Below are positions 8,857-14,870 of a stretch of DNA of 22,832 nt, in pieces. The stretch is from an uncultured Anaerotruncus sp. (GTDB taxonomy: Bacteria; Bacillota; Clostridia; Oscillospirales; CAG-272): contig CAJLZE010000037.1 in NCBI GenBank assembly GCA_905210995.1, positions 1 to 22,832 on the forward strand, read 5' to 3'. The notes beneath the pieces are model-generated. The model was not told the origin of the DNA. It did no database searches and saw nothing but the letters and a program-made list of their open reading frames with translations. Both the position numbers and the translations under genes were made by a program. Each line of letters starts with the position of its first letter. Positions within the stretch are counted from its first letter, which is position 1.

Positions 8857-8909
8857 GATAAACGGCTGCCGATGACCGGGGATATCCGCAGGTCATCGAC
8901 CGGTTTATC
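8857..8909 (-). other. Imperfect stem-loop between mreB and mreC
   Basis: In the transcript, GATAAAC (8909-8903) pairs with GTTTATC (8863-8857), and CGATGACC (8898-8891) pairs with GGTCATCG (8877-8870). A few unpaired bases separate the two stems, and a 13-base loop contains the self-complementary GGATATCC. The 5' arm includes the mreB stop codon. There is no following T-run, so it is not a standard terminator. It may stabilise the mreB mRNA 3' end, act as a processing site, or reduce mreC translation. The pairing is seen directly; the role is inference. Confidence 0.6.
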
Positions 8910-9906
8910 TTGCTCTGTAGTTGACGACGCCGTCCATGCCGCCCTCTATCACTCTGCCGATCCCGAGAGCCACGCTGTCGAGCGGCTTTTTGGCCACTGT
9001 CACGCGCACGCCGGTGCGCTCGGAGAGCAGCGGGGCAAGCCCGCCGAGCAGCGCTCCGCCGCCGGCAAGCATTATGCCGAAGTCGTAAAGGTCGGCGCTC
9101 AGCTCCGGCGGCGTTGCCTCAAGCGCCGAGCATACGGTGTCGAGAATGCTTTCTATCTGCGGCTTCATGGCGGCGCGCATCTGATCGGAGGTGAGCGTCA
9201 TCACGGCGGGTAGCCCCGTGCGCAGGTTGCGCCCGCGTATTTCCATTTCACCGCGGTCGAGGCCCGGGTAGACCGAGCCTATATTCTTTTTCAGCGCCTC
9301 GGCTGTGCCGTCGCCGATAAGCACCTGATATTCGCGCCTCATGAACTGAACTATCGCGTCGTCTATCTCGTTGCCCGCGACTCTCAGCGAGCGGGACACA
9401 ACGACCCCGCCGAGGCTCAGCACCGCGACCTCGGTCGTTCCGCCGCCGATATCGACTATCATCGAGCCGCGCGGACTGCGTATGCGCAGCCCCGAGCCTA
9501 TCGCGGCGGCTATCGGCTCTTCTATCAGCGCCACGCTTTTGGCTCCCGCCTCGAATGTCGCGTCCTCAACGGCGCGGCGCTCGACCTCGGTGACGTCGTG
9601 CGGGATGCAGATTATCACCGACGGCGATGAGAATATGCTGTCCGCCGCGGTTTTGACAAAAAACTGATGCAGCATTTTTGCCGTCACGTCAAAGTCGGCG
9701 ATAACGCCGTCCTTCAGCGGTGGGTATGCCACGATGTTGCCCGGCGTTTTTCCGAGCATACGCTTTGCGTCGCCGCCCACGGCGACGACCTTTTTCGTCA
9801 GTTGGTTTATCGCCACCACCGACGGCTCGCGCAGGATTATGCCCCTGCCCTTCATATAAACAAGCGTATTGGCTGTTCCGAGGTCGATGCCTATATGCTT
9901 TGCCAT
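8905..9906 (-). CDS. mreB: Rod shape-determining actin homologue MreB
   Basis: Cytoskeletal ATPase forming membrane-bound filaments that orient side-wall synthesis. The 333-residue protein has every actin-fold nucleotide motif: phosphate-1 GIDLGTANTLVY (residues 6-17), phosphate-2 IVDIGGGTTEVAV (about 157-169) and the adenosine motif LAGGGALLGGL near residue 290. PSVVA, the EEPIAAAIG block and KKNIGSVYPG are also typical. Length matches the family. The start at 9906 has AAGGAG eight bases upstream and lies 18 bp after maf. Only one MreB paralogue is in this window, and the location next to maf, mreC and mreD marks it as MreB rather than Mbl or MreBH. Confidence 0.97.
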   Translation of the reverse strand: MAKHIGIDLGTANTLVYMKGRGIILREPSVVAINQLTKKVVAVGGDAKRMLGKTPGNIVAYPPLKDGVIADFDVTAKMLHQFFVKTAADSIFSSPSVIICIPHDVTEVERRAVEDATFEAGAKSVALIEEPIAAAIGSGLRIRSPRGSMIVDIGGGTTEVAVLSLGGVVVSRSLRVAGNEIDDAIVQFMRREYQVLIGDGTAEALKKNIGSVYPGLDRGEMEIRGRNLRTGLPAVMTLTSDQMRAAMKPQIESILDTVCSALEATPPELSADLYDFGIMLAGGGALLGGLAPLLSERTGVRVTVAKKPLDSVALGIGRVIEGGMDGVVNYRAR

Positions 9907-9924
9907 TTTCGCTCTCCTTAAAGA

Positions 9925-10530
9925 TCACTCGAATTCTGTCAGACGGACGCCGAAGGTGTCGCGCACCGCCGCATAAACGGCGTGCAGGGGCAGTCCCATG
10001 ACATTGAAATAGTCTCCCGTGATGCCGGGGATGTAAAGCGCCGCGCGGCCCTGTATGCCGTAGGCGCCCGCCTTGTCGTAAGGCTCGTCTGTCGATATGT
10101 AGTCCTCTATCTCGTCGGCGCTCATGCCGTCAAAGGTCACATAGGTCGTTTCAACGCCGGAAGCCTCGGCGCCGTCCGACAGGCGCATGACCGAAAATCC
10201 GGTGTGTACCGCGCTGCCGCAGCCCGCAAGCATCGAAAGCATACGCCGCGCGTCGTCGCGGTCGTGCGGCTTGCCGAGCGTCTCGCCGTAGCATTCGACG
10301 GCTGTGTCGGCGGCAAGGATGTATATCTCGTCGCCCGCGGCGGGTCTTTCCGCTGCGGTGGCTGCCGCGCGGCATTTGCGCCCGGCTATGATGCACACCG
10401 CCTCGGAGGTAGGCGTGCCGGCGGGCACGCTTTCGTCGGTGTCCGTCGGGCGGACCTCAAATCTTATGCCCGCCGCGCGCAGTATTTCGCTGCGTCTCGG
10501 CGAGGCGGAGGCAAGTATGAGTTTTTTCAT
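9925..10530 (-). CDS. maf: Maf-family nucleoside triphosphate pyrophosphatase
   Basis: House-cleaning enzyme that hydrolyses non-canonical or excess nucleoside triphosphates to monophosphates (dTTP/UTP or modified bases in characterised members). The canonical N-terminus LILASASPRR fixes the start at 10530 (201 residues), although the frame is open further upstream to 10611. The ADTAVECYGETLGKP block (about residues 77-91) has the ADT and GKP signature residues. The C-terminal region holds DKAGAYGIQGRAALYI and the GDYFNVMGLP motif of the family. Its ribosome site is weak (GGGGC). It lies 13 bp after dut and 18 bp before mreB; maf next to mreB is the order known from Bacillus. The pairing with dut makes a nucleotide-sanitation couple at the operon head. 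Confidence 0.95.
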   Translation of the reverse strand: MKKLILASASPRRSEILRAAGIRFEVRPTDTDESVPAGTPTSEAVCIIAGRKCRAAATAAERPAAGDEIYILAADTAVECYGETLGKPHDRDDARRMLSMLAGCGSAVHTGFSVMRLSDGAEASGVETTYVTFDGMSADEIEDYISTDEPYDKAGAYGIQGRAALYIPGITGDYFNVMGLPLHAVYAAVRDTFGVRLTEFE

Positions 10531-10543
10531 CGCGCAGCCCCGC

Positions 10544-10990
10544 TTATTTCGTGCCGGTGGAGCCGAAGCCGCCCGCACCGCGCTCCGTTTCGTCAAGCTC
10601 ATCCGCTGCAATGAGTTCGGCGCACATAACCGGCAGAAACATCATCTGCGCTATGCGGTCGCCGTCGTTTACGGTGAATGGGGTATCGGAGTGATTTGTG
10701 AGCGTTACCGATATCTCTCCGCGGTAGTCGGAGTCGATAACTCCTATCCCGTTTGAGAGCGTTATCCCGTGCTTTGCGCCGAGACCGCTGCGTCCGGCTA
10801 TCACGGCGACGACATCGCTCCTGCCGGAGGATATGGCTATGCCCGTGGGTATGCGTTCGCGCCCGCCGGGCGCTACGGTCACGCTGCCGCCCTCAAGCGC
10901 CGCGCGCAGATCGACCGCAGCCGACCCGTTCGTTGCGTATTCGGGCACGCGTGCGCCGCGTGTCAGCTTTATTTTAACGGGGATTGTCAT
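10544..10990 (-). CDS. dut: Trimeric deoxyuridine triphosphatase
   Basis: Converts dUTP to dUMP and pyrophosphate, keeping uracil out of DNA and supplying dUMP for thymidylate. All five family motifs are present in the 148-residue protein: I AAVDLRA (24-30), II GRSGLGAKHG (66-75), III NGIGVIDSDYRGE (80-92, with the predicted catalytic D86 and the Y89 sugar-stacking residue), IV GDRIAQM (110-116) and V RGAGGFGSTG (137-146). Motif V completes the active site from the neighbouring subunit. It is the first gene of the leftward operon; GAGG lies about ten bases before the ATG, and the predicted promoter is some 40 bp upstream. Confidence 0.97.
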   Translation of the reverse strand: MTIPVKIKLTRGARVPEYATNGSAAVDLRAALEGGSVTVAPGGRERIPTGIAISSGRSDVVAVIAGRSGLGAKHGITLSNGIGVIDSDYRGEISVTLTNHSDTPFTVNDGDRIAQMMFLPVMCAELIAADELDETERGAGGFGSTGTK

Positions 10991-11028
10991 TTTTACCGTC
11001 CTCGATCGTGTTGATATTAGTATTTAAT

Positions 11029-11057
11029 ATTATACCATATTACACTCATGCGTGCAA
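11029..11057 (-). promoter_or_regulatory. Predicted sigma-A promoter of the dut-maf-mre operon
   Basis: On the minus strand, TTGCAC (11057-11052), a 17-bp spacer and a perfect TATAAT (11034-11029) preceded by TGG form an extended -10 promoter. The start would fall near 11022, giving a leader of about 30 bases to dut. The -35 matches consensus at three of six positions only, and the TG extension compensates for that in known Gram-positive promoters. Confidence 0.75.
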
Positions 11058-11124
11058 GGGTTTTCGGGTATGTTTCGATGTATATTTAAGGGAAAATAAC
11101 GCTTGCTCACCGGACGTTCACATA

Positions 11125-11153
11125 TTGCATTTGAGCGAAAAGTATGATATAAT
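11125..11153 (+). promoter_or_regulatory. Predicted sigma-A promoter of the HMA protein gene
   Basis: TTGCAT (11125-11130), a 17-bp spacer and TATAAT (11148-11153) with TGA immediately before it. It is divergent from the dut promoter, with 67 bp between the two -35 elements. No clear shared operator was seen in that stretch. Confidence 0.75.
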
Positions 11154-11167
11154 CATAGTGAATTATT

Positions 11168-11183
11168 GTGCGGTATTACGCAC
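11168..11183 (+). promoter_or_regulatory. Small palindrome in the HMA leader (operator or hairpin)
   Basis: GTGCG, six bases, then CGCAC lies about 8-24 bases downstream of the expected transcription start. It could be a repressor site blocking elongation or a short RNA hairpin. It does not match the CopY or CsoR operator sequences I know. A five-bp stem is short and may be chance. Confidence 0.35.
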
Positions 11184-11208
11184 GAATGAAAGAAAGGTGT
11201 TTTTTGCT

Positions 11209-11457
11209 ATGTTCGAAGATCTGTTTAAAAAAGCTGCTCACAAATACAGCCTTGATATAGGCGGAATGAAATGCGAGCACTGCGCCGCAAAGGTCGCGGA
11301 GCTCCTCAAGAAGATACCCGGCATCGAAAAGGTCGTTCCTTCGGTCGCCGAGGGCAGGATAGACATCGTGTCCTCCGTTCCCGTCGTGAAGGAGCTTGTC
11401 GAGAAGGCTGTGAAGGAAGCCGGCTTCGACTTCAAGGGATTCACCGAAAAGAAATAA
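11209..11457 (+). CDS. Small heavy-metal-associated (HMA) domain protein
   Basis: An 82-residue soluble protein with the HMA metal-binding motif G19-M20-K21-C22-E23-H24-C25 and the usual ferredoxin-like beta-alpha-beta-beta-alpha-beta pattern after it. Such proteins bind soft metals, most often Cu(I), and act as chaperones. It is not called CopZ here because no copper ATPase, CsoR or CopY gene is nearby. The ATG at 11209 is chosen because AAGGTG lies about nine to ten bases upstream and the promoter lies between it and the earlier in-frame start codons. An N-terminal extension of about 13 residues (MFEDLFKKAAHKY), probably amphipathic, precedes the domain, whereas most CopZ proteins begin almost directly with the first strand. 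The lipoprotein gene follows 20 bp later. Confidence 0.9.
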   Translation: MFEDLFKKAAHKYSLDIGGMKCEHCAAKVAELLKKIPGIEKVVPSVAEGRIDIVSSVPVVKELVEKAVKEAGFDFKGFTEKK

Positions 11458-11477
11458 CCGAAAAGGAGAAAGAAAAA

Positions 11478-12968
11478 ATGAGAAAGATAACCTGTATACG
11501 CGTTGCCGCGCTCATCCTTGCGCTTATCCTTGCCTGCGGCATATTTGCCGGCTGTGCCGGTTCCGGAAACGGTGACGGCGATCAGACAGCGCCTTCGGGA
11601 GAGAATACCGGCGCGGCGACCACCGCGGGCGGAGAAGCCACGACCGATGATACCACCCCCACGGCGACCTCCGTGCTCGGCACGAAGGATCTCGGCGGTG
11701 AGACTATCACATTCTACTCCCGCTACTACAACGGTATATGGAAGTCCGACCTTATGGCGACCGAGGACGACGTTGACACGCTCAAGCTCGCCGTTTACCG
11801 CCGCAACAAGGTGCTTGAGGAGACCTACAACTTCAAGCTCAACGAGCTGCAGAGCGGCAAAGCCACATTCAAATCCGACCTCGAAAGGCTCGTCAGCGCG
11901 GGCGACCAGACCTTTGACGTCGTTTACATGAGCGTTACCGATGCTGCCGACAGTGCGCAGTCCGGTCTTTTCTGGGACCTTCACGATATCCCGCAGATAG
12001 ACCTTGAAAGCCGCTGGTGGTCGCAGTCCTGCAACAAATCCTGGTCGATAGCCCACCGTCAGTTTTTTGCCATCGGCGATATCTCCACCGTTGACAATAT
12101 GTCGGCGCGCGGCGTGTTCTTCAACAAGAAGATGATCGACGCAAACCAGCTCGAGTCGCCCTACGAATGTGTGAAGAACAATACATGGACGCTTGATAAG
12201 ATGTTTGAGATGGCTACTGTCGCCACTGTTCCGAACCCCGACGGCGGCTCGTCCGTATACGGCATCTCGGCGCAGAACTCCTTCGGCTTTATCATGCTCA
12301 TGTCGTCGGGCGAATTCATCAGCCGCAACAATGAGGATGATATCCCCGAGATCAACATAGGCAACGAGCGCAGCCTTGCGGTCGTTGACAAGCTCATGAG
12401 CCATACCGCGGGCAACCAGGGCATATTCCTCGGCGCCGATGCCGATGTTATGGCGCATTTCCGCAATTCCGAGGCGCTCTTTATGCCTGAGGTGCTCTAC
12501 CACCTCATCACCCTGCGCGGTTCCGACCTTGACGTCGGCGTCGTTCCCACCCCCAAGTACGATTCCGAGCAGGAGGAGTATTACAGCTTCACCACCTGCT
12601 ACGGTGTTACCTGCCTCGGCTTCCCGCAGTCCAACAACGGTGAGCGTCTCGAGCGTGCCGCATTCGTCGTTGAGGCGATGTCTATACAGTCGCTCACAAC
12701 GGTCACTCCCGCATATTTCGACGTTTGCATAAAGACCCGCTTTGCGCCCGATATCGAAGCGTCGAACACCATCCAGATAATCCTCGACGGTCTTTACACC
12801 GACCTTGCCGAGGCATACAAGTGGGGCGGACTGCGCGACAAGGTACAGAACGCCGTTAAGGACGGTCAGAGCATAACCACGAGCATATCCGCCTCCAAAA
12901 AGGTAGCCGATATGGCGATAAATAAGACAGTTGAAAACTGGGGGAAGGTCAAAAAGCTCGGCTCATAA
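11478..12968 (+). CDS. ABC-type extracellular solute-binding lipoprotein
   Basis: A 496-residue predicted lipoprotein: basic start, hydrophobic segment, and lipobox F23-A-G-C26. A Gly/Ser/Thr-rich linker (27-65) follows. The remainder resembles the large family 1 solute-binding proteins for sugars and other carbohydrates, with ITFYSRYYNGIW, an N-terminal lobe ending in GVFFNKKMID near residue 222, and a WTLDKMFEMA segment that commonly follows it. The ligand cannot be predicted. AAAGGAG lies about nine bases before the ATG at 11478. No permease or ATPase gene is present in the window, so it is an orphan binding protein, using transporter subunits elsewhere or serving as a receptor. It lies 20 bp after the HMA gene and 21 bp before nth and is probably co-transcribed with both. 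Confidence 0.88.
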   Translation: MRKITCIRVAALILALILACGIFAGCAGSGNGDGDQTAPSGENTGAATTAGGEATTDDTTPTATSVLGTKDLGGETITFYSRYYNGIWKSDLMATEDDVDTLKLAVYRRNKVLEETYNFKLNELQSGKATFKSDLERLVSAGDQTFDVVYMSVTDAADSAQSGLFWDLHDIPQIDLESRWWSQSCNKSWSIAHRQFFAIGDISTVDNMSARGVFFNKKMIDANQLESPYECVKNNTWTLDKMFEMATVATVPNPDGGSSVYGISAQNSFGFIMLMSSGEFISRNNEDDIPEINIGNERSLAVVDKLMSHTAGNQGIFLGADADVMAHFRNSEALFMPEVLYHLITLRGSDLDVGVVPTPKYDSEQEEYYSFTTCYGVTCLGFPQSNNGERLERAAFVVEAMSIQSLTTVTPAYFDVCIKTRFAPDIEASNTIQIILDGLYTDLAEAYKWGGLRDKVQNAVKDGQSITTSISASKKVADMAINKTVENWGKVKKLGS

Positions 12969-12989
12969 CGCCGTGACGCAGATCGGAAG

Positions 12990-13703
12990 ATGATGAAAAA
13001 AACAACCGACGGTCCGGCAAGCGGTCTTTGCGCAGGCGCGTCTCCCGAAGCGCGCGACAAGGCGCGGCGTACAGTCGCCGCGCTTGCCGCACGTTATCCG
13101 GCGGCGGTGTGCTCGCTCACATATGACGGCGAGCCGTGGAAGCTGCTGATAATGGGGCGGCTCTCCGCGCAGTGCACCGACGCGCGCGTGAATATCGTCT
13201 GCCGCGAGCTTTTTGAGCGCTTTCCGACACCGCGCGCCGTTGCCGACGCGCCGCTCGGCGAGCTTGAGGAGATAATACGCCCCTGCGGACTTTACCGCAC
13301 CAAATCTTCGGACGTGAAGGAAGCCTGCCGTATGCTCTGCGATGAGTACGGCGGCGTGCTGCCGCGGACGATGGAGGAATGCCTGCGCTTTCCCGGCGTG
13401 GGGCGCAAGGTGGCAAACCTTCTGCTCGGCGATATTTACGGCATCCCCGGCATCGTAGCCGACACGCACTGCATCCGCATATGCGGCAGGCTCGGATTTT
13501 ATCCCGAGACGCTGCGTGACCCGCGTAAGGTCGAGGCGATCATGTCGCGCACGGTCGAGCCGGCGGAGCAGAGCGATTTCTGCCACCGACTCGTGCTTTT
13601 CGGGCGCGAGGTGTGCCGTGCACGCGACCCTCGGTGCGGCTCGTGTCCGCTTGCGGCAGAGGGGCTTTGCAGTCATGCCGACGGTGAATGCAGCCGTGTT
13701 TAA
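12990..13703 (+). CDS. nth: Endonuclease III, DNA glycosylase/AP lyase
   Basis: Base-excision repair enzyme that removes oxidised pyrimidines and nicks abasic sites. The 237-residue protein has the helix-hairpin-helix FPGVGRKVANLLL with catalytic K140, catalytic D158 in VADTHCIRI, and a C-terminal [4Fe-4S] cluster of C209, C216, C219 and C227. The cluster spacing is C-x6-C-x2-C-x7-C, whereas the usual last gap is x5; two residues are inserted. A roughly 25-residue N-terminal extension precedes the conserved core. The ribosome site is weak: GGAAG only one to four bases from the paired ATGs at 12990 and 12993. It starts 21 bp after the solute-binding protein stop. Confidence 0.95.
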   Translation: MMKKTTDGPASGLCAGASPEARDKARRTVAALAARYPAAVCSLTYDGEPWKLLIMGRLSAQCTDARVNIVCRELFERFPTPRAVADAPLGELEEIIRPCGLYRTKSSDVKEACRMLCDEYGGVLPRTMEECLRFPGVGRKVANLLLGDIYGIPGIVADTHCIRICGRLGFYPETLRDPRKVEAIMSRTVEPAEQSDFCHRLVLFGREVCRARDPRCGSCPLAAEGLCSHADGECSRV

Positions 13704-13725
13704 AAACTGTTTAACAAAAATATTC

Positions 13726-13774
13726 ATCCGCAAGGTACAATTATGCTGAAAAAAGCAGGTCGTATCTTGCGGAT
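13726..13774 (+). repeat. 13-bp inverted repeat overlapping the moxR promoter
   Basis: The left arm ATCCGCAAGGTAC (13726-13738) pairs with the right arm GTATCTTGCGGAT (13762-13774) with one G-U wobble and a 23-base loop. As RNA it would cap the nth transcript, but the following TTTCTATATAA is a poor U-tract. The right arm contains the -35 element of the next promoter. It could be a weak terminator, an operator with spaced half-sites, or both. Confidence 0.6.
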
Positions 13775-13795
13775 TTCTATATAATATGATATAAT
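13767..13795 (+). promoter_or_regulatory. Predicted sigma-A promoter of the moxR-DUF58-transglutaminase operon
   Basis: TTGCGG (13767-13772), a 17-bp spacer and TATAAT (13790-13795) preceded by TGA. A second TATAAT at 13780-13785 has no matching -35. The leader to the moxR start is about 64 bases. Confidence 0.7.
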
Positions 13796-13853
13796 AACTC
13801 TATATTACTTCCGTTGCTCGGTCGGGAAGCGGAGAGGAAAGTAAACACAGAAC

Positions 13854-13857
13854 GGAG
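13854..13857 (+). promoter_or_regulatory. Ribosome binding site deciding the moxR start
   Basis: GGAG, eight bases before the ATG at 13866. It lies only two bases from an in-frame TTG at 13860, so the ATG is the better start. Confidence 0.75.
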
Positions 13858-13865
13858 CTTTGAGT

Positions 13866-14855
13866 ATGAACACCGAAAACCTTCAGAACAATGCATCGGC
13901 GCCGGATGCCGCAGCCTGCCGCGAAAAGATCAATTCAGTTATTTCGGAGATCGAACACGTTATAGTCGGAAAGCGCACCGAGATCGTTATGCTTATGACG
14001 GCGATGCTCTCCGGCTCGCACGTTCTTATCGAGGATGTGCCCGGCACGGGCAAGACCACGCTTGCCGCCGCGATAGCCAAGGCTACCGGGCTTGATTTCC
14101 GCCGCGCCCAGTTCACGCCCGATGTCATGGCATCGGATATCACCGGCTTCAACGTCTACAACCGCCGCCTTGAGGAGTTTGAATTCCGCAAGGGACTTGT
14201 CATGTGCAATCTTCTGCTCGCCGATGAGATCAACCGCGCCTCGCCCAAAACGCAGTCCGCGCTGCTTGAGGCGATGGAGGAATCCCGCGTGACCGTTGAC
14301 GGCGTGACCTACGACATCCCCGATCCCTTTATGGTCATTGCAACGCAGAACCCGACGGGATACGTCGGCACATATCCGCTGCCCGAGGCTCAGCTTGACC
14401 GTTTCGCCCTCAAGATAAAGATGGGCTATCCGTCTCAGGAGGACGAGCTCGCGATACTTCGCGCGCGCCGCGGCGAGAACCCGCTCGATAAGGTGCAGGG
14501 CGTTATCGGCGCCGACGATGTGCGCGAGCTGCGCCGCTCAGCCGCCGCCGTTACGGTGGACGACGAGCTTTACAAATACATAGTCCAGCTCATATCCGCA
14601 ACGCGCAAGCACCCCATGCTCGCGCTCGGAGCCAGCCCCCGCGCTTCCGTCGCGCTCATGCGTCTTTCACAGGCATATGCCCTCATCCGCGGTCGCGGAT
14701 ATGTGCTGCCCGAGGATATCGCGGCTGTCTTCCGCTCTGCGATAGCGCACAGACTCATGCTGCGGCAGGATGCCAAGCTGCGCGGCGTCAGCGCCGACGA
14801 TGTGCTCGGCGAGATACTGCGCGAGACAGAGGTCCCCTACAAGGGCAGACGCTGA
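13866..14855 (+). CDS. MoxR-family AAA+ ATPase
   Basis: A 329-residue cytoplasmic ATPase thought to act as a chaperone that assembles or activates partner proteins, often those with VWA-like domains. Walker A GTGKTT has K63, Walker B LLLADE has D120-E121 and runs into INRASPKTQSALLEAMEE, and sensor-1 is IATQNP. The C-terminal lid contains GASPRASVALMRLSQAYALIRGR, highly typical of MoxR. It is the first of three co-directional genes, with the DUF58 gene 15 bp downstream. MoxR-DUF58-transglutaminase is a widespread cassette whose overall role is poorly defined. Confidence 0.95.
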   Translation: MNTENLQNNASAPDAAACREKINSVISEIEHVIVGKRTEIVMLMTAMLSGSHVLIEDVPGTGKTTLAAAIAKATGLDFRRAQFTPDVMASDITGFNVYNRRLEEFEFRKGLVMCNLLLADEINRASPKTQSALLEAMEESRVTVDGVTYDIPDPFMVIATQNPTGYVGTYPLPEAQLDRFALKIKMGYPSQEDELAILRARRGENPLDKVQGVIGADDVRELRRSAAAVTVDDELYKYIVQLISATRKHPMLALGASPRASVALMRLSQAYALIRGRGYVLPEDIAAVFRSAIAHRLMLRQDAKLRGVSADDVLGEILRETEVPYKGRR

Positions 14856-14870
14856 CGGCGGAGGAGAGCC

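Noticed and set aside
7960..9213. 417-codon open frame on the plus strand opposite mreC and mreB
   Set aside because: It lies antisense to two clearly recognised genes, has no family motif and reflects the low stop frequency of G+C-rich DNA.
10531..10611. Upstream extension of Maf by 27 residues
   Set aside because: It would overlap the dut end, whereas LILASASPRR is the known Maf N-terminus.
10984..11208. N-terminal extension of the HMA protein
   Set aside because: The frame is open, but this stretch contains the divergent promoters, and the ATG at 11209 has its own ribosome site.
11209..11457. Naming the HMA protein CopZ
   Set aside because: The CxxC motif fits, but no copper ATPase or copper regulator is near and the N-terminus is longer than usual.
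11238..12503. 421-codon minus-strand frame opposite the HMA and solute-binding genes
   Set aside because: It is a shadow frame with no recognisable domain; the plus strand has motifs, ribosome sites and a promoter.
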